A stretch of 64,000 nucleotides of DNA from Chitinimonas koreensis (GTDB lineage: Bacteria; Pseudomonadota; Gammaproteobacteria; Burkholderiales; Chitinimonadaceae): positions 2,815,001-2,879,000 of the forward strand of contig NZ_CP060704.1 in NCBI RefSeq assembly GCF_014353015.1, given 5' to 3'. Shown here one piece after another: positions 55,506-63,306 of this stretch. How positions within the stretch are numbered: the stretch's first letter is position 1; every line of letters starts with the position of its first letter. Below the pieces are notes generated by a model. The model did no database searches. It worked only from the letters and a program-made list of their open reading frames with translations, and was not told the origin of the DNA. A program made the position numbers and the translations under genes.

Positions 55506-57014
55506 ATGAATAATGCCGCCATGAGCTACCTGCCCGCCTTCATCGCCCCCACCCGCCATACCGACCCGGCCAGCGCGCTGGCCCAGGTGCGGCTGATCTA
55601 CGACCAGAGCGTGGCCCATCTGCGCGAGGCGATGCGCCGCTTCGTCGCCGGCGAGACGCTGCCGGGCCGCGCGCGCGCCTGCTACCCGCTGCTGCGCTTC
55701 CAGGCCGACAGCGCGACGCGCCATCCGGCCGCCGAGGACGTGCTGCGCAGCTACGGCTTCGTCTCCGCCGCCGGCCGCTTCGAGACCACGCTGACGCGGC
55801 CCGAGCTGTACTCCGACTACTACCTCGAGCAGTTCGCCCTGCTGCTGCAGAACCACGGCGGCGAGCTCGAGGTCGGCACCAGCACGCAGCCGATCCCGGT
55901 GCACTTCTCCTTCGCCGAGCACGACCATATCGAGGGCAGCCTGGAGCCGGCGCGGCGCCAGCTGATGCGCGAGATGTTCGACCTGCCCGACCTCGCCGCG
56001 ATGGACGACGGCATCGCCAACGGCACCCACATCCCGCGGCCGAACGAGCCGCGGCCGCTGTCGCTGTTCACCGCGCCGCGCGTCGACTACTCGCTGCACC
56101 GGCTGCGCCACTACACCGGCACCGGGCCCGAGCATTTCCAGAACTTCGTGCTGTTCACCAACTACCAGTCCTACATCGACGAGTTCATCAAGCTCGGCCA
56201 GGCCGGCATGACCGACCCGGCCAGCGACTACGTCGCCTTCATCGAGCCGGGCAACGTGGTGACGCGCCGGGCGGGCCTGCCGGCCGAGCCGGCCGACGCG
56301 CTCGGCGTGGCGCCGCCGCGGCTGCCGCAGATGCCGGCTTACCATCTGGTGCGGCCCGACCGCAGCGGCATCACCATGGTCAACATCGGCGTCGGTCCGG
56401 CCAACGCCAAGACCATCACCGACCATGTCGCGGTGCTGCGGCCGCACGCCTGGATCATGCTCGGCCATTGCGCCGGCCTCCGCACCTCGCAGCAACTGGG
56501 CGACTACGTGCTGGCGCACGGCTATGTGCGCGAGGACCACGTGCTCGACGAGGACCTGCCGCTGTGGGTGCCGATCCCGGCGCTGGCCGAGATCCAGGTC
56601 GCGCTGGAGACCGCGGTATCGGCCATCACCGGCGTCGACGGCCCCGAGCTCAAGCACCTGATGCGCACCGGCACGGTGGCCAGCACCGACAACCGCAACT
56701 GGGAGCTGCAGGCCGACAACCAGCCGCAACGCCGCTTCAGCCAGAGCCGCGCGGTGGCGCTGGACATGGAGAGCGCCACCATCGCCGCCAACGGCTTCCG
56801 CTTCCGCGTGCCCTACGGCACCTTGCTGTGCGTGAGCGACAAGCCGCTGCACGGCGAGATCAAGCTGCCCGGCATGGCCAATCACTTCTACCGCGAGCGG
56901 ATCGAGCAGCATCTGCGCATCGGTATCCGGACCATGGAGTTGCTGCGCGGACAGGGGGTGGATCAGTTGCATAGCCGCAAGCTGCGCAGCTTTGCCGAGG
57001 TCCCCTTCCAGTAA
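55506..57014 (+). CDS. amn: AMP nucleosidase
   Basis: A 502-residue protein that hydrolyses AMP to adenine and ribose 5-phosphate. Visible features are the N-terminal Amn-specific region (YYLEQFALLLQNHGGELEVGTSTQPIPVHF) and the long middle section VDYSLHRLRHYTGTGPEHFQNFVLFTNYQSYIDEF. The nucleoside-phosphorylase-like C-terminal domain has ITMVNIGVGPANAKTITDHVAVLRPHAWIMLGHCAGL, VALDMESATIAANGFRFRVPYGTLLCVSDKPLHGE and KLPGMANHFYRERIEQH. Length matches the family. The start could be MNNAAM (55506) or the Met five codons later. It stands alone between repeat-bearing gaps. Confidence 0.95.
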   Translation: MNNAAMSYLPAFIAPTRHTDPASALAQVRLIYDQSVAHLREAMRRFVAGETLPGRARACYPLLRFQADSATRHPAAEDVLRSYGFVSAAGRFETTLTRPELYSDYYLEQFALLLQNHGGELEVGTSTQPIPVHFSFAEHDHIEGSLEPARRQLMREMFDLPDLAAMDDGIANGTHIPRPNEPRPLSLFTAPRVDYSLHRLRHYTGTGPEHFQNFVLFTNYQSYIDEFIKLGQAGMTDPASDYVAFIEPGNVVTRRAGLPAEPADALGVAPPRLPQMPAYHLVRPDRSGITMVNIGVGPANAKTITDHVAVLRPHAWIMLGHCAGLRTSQQLGDYVLAHGYVREDHVLDEDLPLWVPIPALAEIQVALETAVSAITGVDGPELKHLMRTGTVASTDNRNWELQADNQPQRRFSQSRAVALDMESATIAANGFRFRVPYGTLLCVSDKPLHGEIKLPGMANHFYRERIEQHLRIGIRTMELLRGQGVDQLHSRKLRSFAEVPFQ

Positions 57015-57484
57015 ACGCTTGGCACGGATTGGGGGCACATGGACTCGAGCGGCGGTTCGAGCCCCGGCTGAGCCGGGGCTTGGCGGGCAGTCCGGGCTCG
57101 GGCGGGCTGCGTTTACATCCTGATTTCTTCCCACTCCCCCGCCCTCTCCCAGGGCGAGGGAGCCTCGCTACGCTCGTTCGCTCTCCGTTGTGCCGCCTGC
57201 TGGCATATTGCTGCGCTCATACCGGTTGCGAAGGCTGCCATGGATGGGGTTTTGCAGGGGCGGCTGAAGCCGCTCCTACAAGTGCGCTCCCTCAGGCGTC
57301 GCAACCGCCGAACGGACTCGCTGACGAGCGCCAGCGAGGCCTCCCCGCGGCGGCGGGGACGGGAGGGGTAGGATTGAATCAGGGTAGGGCCCACCGTCTC
57401 GGGCCGCACGAATAGTGAGCGCCCGGGTTCCCCGGGCGCCTGCACTGCATGCATCTACCCTGCCCCGCTCGTTCATTGCAGGCC
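57015..57484. repeat. Intergenic repeats and hairpins between convergent amn and modC
   Basis: These 470 bases contain no convincing gene. They hold a GGGCGGCTGAAGCCGCTCCTAC REP-like unit (57258–57279) and 'CCCTCTCCCAGGGCGAGGG' material (57142–57162). A perfect hairpin GCGCCCGGG-TTC-CCCGGGCGC (57419–57439) lies 46 bp downstream of the modC stop. The last may end modABC transcription but has no T-run. Confidence 0.5.
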
Positions 57485-58558
57485 CTACAGCAAGGCCACC
57501 GACTTGATCTGCGCCCATACCCGCTCGCCCGGCGCGATCGCCAGCGTGTCGAGCGACAGCCGGGTGATGCGCGCCACCAGCGTGGCGCCGGCCAGGTCCA
57601 GCCGCACCAGCGCATGCGCCGGATGGGCCGCCGGGCCGACGGCGGTCACCACCGCCGGCAGGCGATTGAGGATGCTGGCGTCGTGCTGCTCGCTGCGCGC
57701 CAGGCTCACGTCGCGCGCCGGGATGCGCACGCGGCAACGCTCGCCGGCGCGCGCCTCGCCGGCCGGCGCGCGCAGCTCGCCGCCGGCGAAGGCCAGCCGG
57801 GCGAGCTGGTAGTGCGCATCGACCTCCAGCACCGTCGCCTCCAGCACCACGCCGATCTCGTCGTCGAACACCGGCGGCAGGTCCAGCCGCGACAGCGTGT
57901 CCGACAGCGCGCCCTGCGCCACCACCCGGCCCTGGTCCAGCAGCACCAGGTGGTCGGCCAGCCGGCTCAGCTCGTCGGTGGCGTGGGTGACGTAGATCAT
58001 CGGCAGGTCGAGCTCGCGGTGCAGCCGGTCGAGGTAGGGCAGGATGTCCTGCTTGCGCCGGTAGTCGAGCGCCGACAGCGGCTCGTCGAGCAGCAGCAGT
58101 TGCGGCGAGGTCAGCAGCGCGCGCGCGATCGCCACCCGCTGGCGCTCGCCGCCCGACAGCCGGTCCGGCCGCCGCGCCAGCAGCGCGCCGATGCCGAGCA
58201 GTTCGATCGCGCGGTCCCGGCTCACCCGCCGCGCGCCCGCCTCGATGCGGCGCAGGCCGTATTCGAGATTGCGCCGCACGTCCAGGTGCGGGAACAGGCT
58301 GGCCTCCTGGAACACCATGCCGATGCCGCGCCGGTGCGGCGGCAGGAACACGCCGCGCGCACTGTCCTGCCAGGTCTCGCCGCTCACCGCCAGGCGGCCG
58401 CGCGCCGCCGGTTCGAGCCCGGCGATGCAGCGCAGCAGCGAGGTCTTGCCCGAGCCCGACGGACCGAACAGCACCGATACGCCGCGGGCCGGCAAGGCCA
58501 GCGCGGCTTCGAGCCGGAAGGCGCCGAGCGCCAGCGTGAAATCGGCCTCGACGCTCAT
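57485..58558 (-). CDS. modC: Molybdate ABC transporter ATP-binding protein
   Basis: A 357-residue ATPase. Walker A is LFGPSGSGKTSLLRCIAG, the Q-loop GIGMVFQEASLFPHLDVRRNLEYG, the signature RLSGGERQRVAIARALL, Walker B LLLLDEPLSALD and the switch His in YVTHATDE. Residues about 285–350 form the molybdate-binding TOBE/Mop domain (SILNRLPAVVTAVGPAAHPAHALVRLDLAGATLVARIT), which is diagnostic for ModC. The start overlaps the modB stop as ATGA, so the subunits are translationally coupled. It energises molybdate import at the inner membrane. Confidence 0.96.
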   Translation of the reverse strand: MSVEADFTLALGAFRLEAALALPARGVSVLFGPSGSGKTSLLRCIAGLEPAARGRLAVSGETWQDSARGVFLPPHRRGIGMVFQEASLFPHLDVRRNLEYGLRRIEAGARRVSRDRAIELLGIGALLARRPDRLSGGERQRVAIARALLTSPQLLLLDEPLSALDYRRKQDILPYLDRLHRELDLPMIYVTHATDELSRLADHLVLLDQGRVVAQGALSDTLSRLDLPPVFDDEIGVVLEATVLEVDAHYQLARLAFAGGELRAPAGEARAGERCRVRIPARDVSLARSEQHDASILNRLPAVVTAVGPAAHPAHALVRLDLAGATLVARITRLSLDTLAIAPGERVWAQIKSVALL

Positions 58559-59232
58559 GGCGCCGGCCGCCTGGCGGCGACGAGATGCAGGCCGAACAGC
58601 ACGACGAAGCTGAACACCAGCATGCCGCCGGCCAGCCAGTGCGCCTGCGCGTATTCGAGCGCCTCGACCCGGTCGTAGATCTGCACCGAGATCACCCGGG
58701 TGCGGTCGGGGATATTGCCGCCGATCATCAGCACCACGCCGAATTCGCCGACCGTGTGGGCGAAGCTCATCACCGTGGCGGTGATGAAGCCGGGTTTCGC
58801 CAGGGGCAGGACCACGCTGAAGAAGGCGTCCCAGGGCGAGGCGCGCAGCGTGGCCGCCACTTCGAGCGGGCGCGGGCCGATCGCGCGGAAGGCCTGCACC
58901 AGCGGCTGCACCGCGAACGGCAGCGAGTACAGCACCGAGGTGATCACCAGGCCGGCGAAGGTGAACGGCAGCAAGCCCCAACCCAGCCACAGCGTGAGCC
59001 GGCCGAGCGGACCCTGGCTGCCCATCGCCAGCAGCAGGTAGAAGCCGAGCACGGTCGGCGGCAGCACCAGCGGCAGCGTGACCAGCGCGCCGACCGCCTG
59101 GCCCAGCAGGCTGCGGCTGCGCGCCAGCCACCAGGCCAGCGGCGTGCCCAGCAGCAGCAGCAGGATGGTGGTGGTGGTGGCCAGCTCCAGCGTCAGCCGG
59201 ATCGCCGACCAGTCCTCGGCAGCGAGCGGCAT
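58555..59232 (-). CDS. modB: Molybdate ABC transporter permease
   Basis: A 225-residue inner-membrane permease with about five membrane segments (for example TTTTILLLLLGTPLAWWLA, LVTLPLVLPPTVLGFYLLLAM, GMLVFSFVVLFGLHLVAA). The cytoplasmic EAA-type loop is EVAATLRASPWDAFFSVVLPLAKPG, which contacts ModC. SFAHTVGEFGVVLMIGGNIP is typical of ModB. Length is standard. It begins 7 bp after the modA stop with GAGG as ribosome-binding site. Confidence 0.95.
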   Translation of the reverse strand: MPLAAEDWSAIRLTLELATTTTILLLLLGTPLAWWLARSRSLLGQAVGALVTLPLVLPPTVLGFYLLLAMGSQGPLGRLTLWLGWGLLPFTFAGLVITSVLYSLPFAVQPLVQAFRAIGPRPLEVAATLRASPWDAFFSVVLPLAKPGFITATVMSFAHTVGEFGVVLMIGGNIPDRTRVISVQIYDRVEALEYAQAHWLAGGMLVFSFVVLFGLHLVAARRPAP

Positions 59233-59239
59233 CGCGGCC

Positions 59240-59989
59240 TCAGTAGGAATAGCCGTAGGCGGCGATCAGCTTGCGCGCCGGCTCCGAGCGCAGGTAGTCG
59301 AGCAGCGCGCGCGCCGCCGGGTTGTCCTTGCCGCGGGCCAGCAGCGCCGCGTCCTGGCGGATCGGCGTATGCAGATTGGCCGGCACGATCCAGGCCGAGC
59401 CGCTCTTGATCCGGCCGCCTTCGTAGACCTGCGACAGCGCGACGAAGCCGAGCTCGGCATTGCCGGTGGCGACGAACTGCTGGGTCTGGGCGATGTTCTC
59501 GCCGGTCACGAAGCGCGCGGCGAGGCCGTCGTAGAGCTTGAGCGCCTTCAGCGTCTCGACCGCCGCGGCGCCGTAGGGCGCGAGCTTGGGATTGGCCACC
59601 GCCAGGTGCTCGAACTTGTCCTGGCGCAGCACTTCGCCCTTGGCGTCGACCAGGTCGTCGCGGGCGCTCCACAGCACCAGCTGGCCGATCGCGTAGGTAT
59701 AGCGGCTGCCGGCCACCGCCAGGCCTTCCTGCTCGAGCTTGGCCGGCGTCTCGTCGTCGGCCGCCAGCAGCACCTCGAACGGCGCGCCGGCACGGATCTG
59801 CGCATAGAACTTGCCGGTGGCGCCCGAGGACAGCAGCGCCTTGTGGCCGGTGGCCTGCTCGAAGGCCGGCGCGATCTTCTGCATCGCCCCGGCGAAATTG
59901 GCCGCCACCGCGACCTGCACCTCGTCGGCCTGCGCCGCCACCGCCAGCCACGCCATGGCGCCCAGCGCCGCCCACCGCATCGCTTTCAC
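59240..59989 (-). CDS. modA: Molybdate-binding periplasmic protein
   Basis: About 250 residues with a signal peptide (AMRWAALGAMAWLAVAAQADE). The mature domain has VQVAVAANFAGAMQKIAPAFEQATGHKALLSSGATGKFYAQIRAGAPFEVLLAADD, with oxyanion ligands in the SSGATGK and AADDETP loops. The C-terminus is LDYLRSEPARKLIAAYGY. I favour the GTG start at 59989, preceded by AGGGA; the longer ATG at 60016 and a later ATG at 59980 are alternatives. It captures molybdate for ModBC. The promoter region holds a ModE-type operator, so the operon should be repressed when molybdate is plentiful. Confidence 0.93.
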   Translation of the reverse strand: MKAMRWAALGAMAWLAVAAQADEVQVAVAANFAGAMQKIAPAFEQATGHKALLSSGATGKFYAQIRAGAPFEVLLAADDETPAKLEQEGLAVAGSRYTYAIGQLVLWSARDDLVDAKGEVLRQDKFEHLAVANPKLAPYGAAAVETLKALKLYDGLAARFVTGENIAQTQQFVATGNAELGFVALSQVYEGGRIKSGSAWIVPANLHTPIRQDAALLARGKDNPAARALLDYLRSEPARKLIAAYGYSY

Positions 59990-60046
59990 CGTGCATTCCC
60001 TCGTTCTGGACATCATAGGATCGCCGCGCGATCCACCGCGGCCAGG

Positions 60047-60072
60047 TCGCTATGCAGTAAACTGCATAGCGA
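60047..60072. promoter_or_regulatory. ModE-type operator between modA and modE
   Basis: A perfect 26-bp dyad: TCGCTATGCAGT, two A's, then the exact reverse complement. The outer TCGCTAT…ATAGCGA matches the ModE consensus (CGCTATAT…ATATAGCG type). It lies 58–83 bp upstream of the chosen modA start and about 175 bp upstream of modE, so Mo-loaded ModE probably represses modABC here and may also control its own gene. Confidence 0.85.
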
Positions 60073-60245
60073 TGCGAGACTCGCACGCCGGGCGGCTTCC
60101 GGTCAATGAGGCCAAGCCATGTGAAACGTGACTCGCCGCCATGCGGCTCGGGTGAAACGTGATACGTGGGCATCAGTGCGGCAAAGCCGCGCAGCTTTCA
60201 CATTTCACGTTTCACATCCCCTTCCCTCTTCCCCCTTCCCACGAC

Positions 60246-61025
60246 ATGCCCGGCTATCCCCTGATCCCCGCGCTCGGCACCGACGGCGGCCCGCCGGTCC
60301 CGACCAATCGCATCCTGCTGCTCGAAGGCATCGCCGAGACCGGCTCGATCGGCCAGGCCGCCAAGGCGGCCGGGCTGAGCTACCGCGCCGCCTGGACCGC
60401 GCTGGAGGAGCTCAATACGCTGAGCCGCACGCCGCTGGTCAGCACCGTGGTCGGCGGCAAGGGCGGCGGCGGCGCCAGCCTGACCCAGGCCGGCCGCAAC
60501 CTGGTGACGGTCTACCGCGCGCTGGAAGCGATGCAGCGCAAGCTGCTGAACGAACTCGAGCCGATCGCCGACGCCGCGGTCAGCCTCGACACCCTGCACC
60601 GCATGATGCTGAAGACCAGCGCGCGCAATCAGCTGCACGGCACGGTGCGGCGGATCGTGCCGGGCACGGTCAACGACACGGTCGAGCTGGCGCTCGACGG
60701 CGGTGATGCGCTGCGGGCGGCGATCACCCGCGAGAGCACCGAATTGCTGGCGCTGCAGCCGGGGACGGCGGCGGTGGCGCTGGTCAAGGCTTCGTGGGTC
60801 GGACTGCAGGCCGGCCATGTCGCGGCGGCCAAGGCGGCGCAGAACGCGCTGCACGGCGTGGTGGAGAGCCGCGGCGAGGGCGACCGGCGGGCCGAGGTAC
60901 GGGTGCGGCTGGTCGGCGGCGGGCTGATCGTGGCGCTGAGCGATGCGGCGGAAGGCCATGCGGTCGGCGAGGCGGTGACGGCGCTGGTCGACGAGGCCAG
61001 CGTGATCGTCGGGGTAGCGCATTGA
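60246..61025 (+). CDS. modE: Molybdate-responsive transcriptional regulator ModE
   Basis: A 259-residue dimeric regulator. The N-terminal winged helix is NRILLLEGIAETGSIGQAAKAAGLSYRAAWTALEELNTLSRTPLV, with the ModE-typical GGKGGGGASLTQAGRNLV wing. Two TOBE/Mop molybdate-binding repeats follow: SARNQLHGTVRRIVPGTVNDTVELAL and the shorter NALHGVVESRGEGDRRAEVRVRLVGG. The ATG at 60246 is chosen over 60159 because the extra N-terminus would be translated from T/C-rich repeat-like DNA. It is divergent from modABC with the operator between them. Confidence 0.94.
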   Translation: MPGYPLIPALGTDGGPPVPTNRILLLEGIAETGSIGQAAKAAGLSYRAAWTALEELNTLSRTPLVSTVVGGKGGGGASLTQAGRNLVTVYRALEAMQRKLLNELEPIADAAVSLDTLHRMMLKTSARNQLHGTVRRIVPGTVNDTVELALDGGDALRAAITRESTELLALQPGTAAVALVKASWVGLQAGHVAAAKAAQNALHGVVESRGEGDRRAEVRVRLVGGGLIVALSDAAEGHAVGEAVTALVDEASVIVGVAH

Positions 61026-61827
61026 GCCCGATCATGCTCGACCGGCGCTTCGATGTTCGACCGGCGCGCCCTCACCCTAGCCCTCTCCCGGTGGGAGAGG
61101 GAACGACAGCGCGGGCTGATGCGGCTGCGGTTTGATTTCGCGCGATCATCGAAACACGCCGGTATTCGACGAACGATCGCCCCACACCTTACGTCACTCG
61201 CACGACAACCCCATCCCACCCCAGCCCTCCCTTGAAGGGGAGGGAGCCCGATGGCGCCACGAATGAGCGGATGCGGCCGTAGTTGCGGATGCGGTCCCCT
61301 CCTCCCTCTTCAAGGGCGCGGCCGGGAGGGGCAGGGGTTTGCCCTTCGCCCTTCGCCCTTCGCCCTTCGCCCTTCGCCCTTCGCCCTTCGCCCTTCGCCC
61401 TTCACCCTTCGCCCTTCGCCCTTCGCCCTTCACCCTTCACCCTTCACCCTTCGCTCTTCCCCGTCGCCCTTCCCCCTTCACCCTTCCCACCTCCCCCGTT
61501 GCTCCCCGCTACACCCTCTAGAGCAATCGCTCCACTTCGCATGCATTAAGCATATGATCGCCGCTCGCTCAAGCGCTCGCTCGGCATAACTACCGGGTCG
61601 TGCCGCTCGGGCGAAGACCGGCGCCACCCTGCCGGTCCAGGTCGGGCCGCATGCGATCGCGCCTGCGGTCCCGCCTCTCGCGCCGGCATCCCGGTATCCG
61701 CATCACCCGCCCGTCACGGGCAAGCCAGGCCGCGGCGGTCCGCCCGGCCGAGCACGTGCTTCAAAGAAGATCACCGGGGAGCCGGCGTTCCCGTCGCGAT
61801 GATCCGCAGCACACAAGAGGAGACAAA
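61026..61827. other. Intergenic region with REP-like hairpins and a heptamer array
   Basis: The region holds three inverted repeats: CCCTCTCCC-GGT-GGGAGAGGG (61081–61101), CCCTCCC/GGGAGGG (61225–61244) and a related one near 61306–61335. The long 7-bp tandem array listed separately follows. The segment 61490–61827 leads to the lipase gene and should hold its promoter; I see no clear -35/-10 pair. Short ORFs here are repeat translations. Confidence 0.5.
61341..61486. repeat. Heptanucleotide tandem array (GCCCTTC)n
   Basis: About 17 uninterrupted 7-base units run from 61341 to 61459: nine identical GCCCTTC copies first, then a mix with ACCCTTC. Degenerate units continue to 61486. All three plus-strand frames read through the array (Arg-Pro-Ser-Pro-Phe-Ala-Leu), but nothing supports translation. 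It lies about 340 bp upstream of the lipase start. Confidence 0.95.
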
Positions 61828-63243
61828 ATGAAGATGAAGAAAACCCTGCTACTCGGCGCCGTCCTGTGCGGCAGCTGGGCTTCCGCCGCCCCGACCGCTA
61901 CCGTCGACGCCCTGCCCGGCGTGGCCCGGCCTAGCGAGGCCCGGCCTAGCGAGGCCCGGCCTGGCGAGGCCCGGCCCGATCCCGCCCTCGGCCACTACCT
62001 GTCGCCCAAGGGCCCGGCCTCGGTCGAGGAGCTGCAGCAGCTCAAGGCCCGCCGCGCCCGGATGGGCATCGCGGCGACCACCGCCATCGCCGCCGCCAGC
62101 GGCAATACCTACACCTATCTGCGCTGCCACTACCGCACCGGCACCACCAGCAAGCCGACCAGCAACTACGTCTGGGCGCTCGATCCGGTCAGCGGCGACT
62201 ACTACCGCGTCAACGGCTCCTGGTGGTCCGGCGGCCTGTTCGACTGGAAGAACATGTTCTACAGCGACGTGGCCCAGGGCACGCTCAAGTCGGTCTGCCA
62301 GAGCACGCTGAGCCGCAAGGGCATCGCCCAGCCGGTCGCCATGTACGCCGCCGCCGACAACGCGCTGTCGTTCAACTACACGGTGTGGACCAACGACGGC
62401 GCCAGCCAGGCCGGCATCAACAAGATCGTGGCCTTCGGCGACAGCCTGTCCGACAACCAGAACATGTACAACGCCTCGCAATGGCTGCTGCCCAACCGCA
62501 ACAGCTGGTTCCTCGGCCGCTTCAGCAACGGCTACAACTGGGTCGAATACCTGTCGGAAGGCCTCGGACTGCCGCTCTACGACTGGGCGGTCGGCGGCGC
62601 CGGCGTGAACACCGAGAAGTACGTGATCTCGGGCGTGACCGACCAGGTGCAGTCGTGGAAGCAGTACATGCAGAAGGCGCCCAACTACCGGCCGGAAAAC
62701 ACCCTGTTCACCGTGCTGATCGGCGGCAACGACTTCGTCAACTACGACCGCACGGTCGACCAGGTGATCGCCGGCGAGACCCGCGCGCTGCAGGACCTGA
62801 TCAACGCCGGCGCGCGCAACATCCTGCTGCTCAAGCTGCCCGACGTCTCCAAGGCGCCGGTGTTCAAGCTCAAGGGCAACGCGGCCGCGGTGGCGGCCAA
62901 GGTGGTCGACTACAACGCCCGGCTGGCCGCGCTGGCCGCCAGCCTCTCGGCGCAGTACGGCGGCAGCCTCAACATCCGGGTGTTCGATACCCATGCGCTG
63001 TTCAACGACGTGCTGGCCAACCCGGCCAAGTACGGCATGCGCAATACCACCGCCTCCTGCCTCAACATCAACAGCGACAGCACGCTCAACTACCTGTCGA
63101 GCCAGTCGACGCGCAGCGAATGCAGCGATCCGGACACCTTCGTGTTCTGGGACACGCTGCACCCGACCACGCGCACCCACAAGCTGCTGAGCGACGCCGT
63201 GCGCGGCTTCGTCGGCAGCAGCTACACCCTGGCCCGGAAGTAA
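61828..63243 (+). CDS. Secreted GDSL lipase/esterase (thermolabile-hemolysin/PlaA-like)
   Basis: A 471-residue SGNH hydrolase. The start at 61828 follows AGAGGAGA and gives a Sec signal peptide (MKMKKTLLLGAVLCGSWASAA). After it comes a repeat-rich spacer (SEARP units), then an N-terminal domain with YLRCHYRTG. The catalytic domain has block I FGDSLSDNQNMYN (Ser), block III IGGNDFVNY (Asn) and block V DTLHPTTRTH (Asp and His). This layout matches the Vibrio thermolabile hemolysin/Legionella PlaA group of secreted phospholipases and acyltransferases. It probably acts on phospholipids outside the cell. A strong terminator follows at once. Confidence 0.9.
   Translation: MKMKKTLLLGAVLCGSWASAAPTATVDALPGVARPSEARPSEARPGEARPDPALGHYLSPKGPASVEELQQLKARRARMGIAATTAIAAASGNTYTYLRCHYRTGTTSKPTSNYVWALDPVSGDYYRVNGSWWSGGLFDWKNMFYSDVAQGTLKSVCQSTLSRKGIAQPVAMYAAADNALSFNYTVWTNDGASQAGINKIVAFGDSLSDNQNMYNASQWLLPNRNSWFLGRFSNGYNWVEYLSEGLGLPLYDWAVGGAGVNTEKYVISGVTDQVQSWKQYMQKAPNYRPENTLFTVLIGGNDFVNYDRTVDQVIAGETRALQDLINAGARNILLLKLPDVSKAPVFKLKGNAAAVAAKVVDYNARLAALAASLSAQYGGSLNIRVFDTHALFNDVLANPAKYGMRNTTASCLNINSDSTLNYLSSQSTRSECSDPDTFVFWDTLHPTTRTHKLLSDAVRGFVGSSYTLARK
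61922..61981. repeat. 15-bp repeat in the lipase N-terminal spacer
   Basis: Three to four copies of a GAGGCCCGGCCTAGC-like 15-base unit encode repeated Ser-Glu-Ala-Arg-Pro just after the signal peptide cleavage region. The frame is kept by each unit, so length variants would remain functional. Confidence 0.85.
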
Positions 63244-63259
63244 GCGGCCGCGGCAAGCG

Positions 63260-63291
63260 AAAAGGCCACGCAGCGCTGCGTGGCCTTTTTT
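63260..63291. terminator. Bidirectional Rho-independent terminator
   Basis: AAAAGGCCACGCAGC and GCTGCGTGGCCTTTT form a perfect stem, flanked by A-run and T-run on either side. It lies 17 bp after the lipase stop and 16 bp before the convergent binding-protein stop, so it can serve both genes. Confidence 0.95.
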
Positions 63292-63306
63292 CCATGCGCG
63301 GTGCGC

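Noticed and set aside
61341..61486. Could the array be CRISPR-like?
   Set aside because: Units are 7 bases with no spacers and there are no cas genes.
61194..61589. ORFs in several frames over the heptamer array
   Set aside because: They only translate the 7-bp repeat (Arg-Pro-Ser-Pro-Phe-Ala-Leu or its complement) and lack any ribosome-binding site or non-repeat core.
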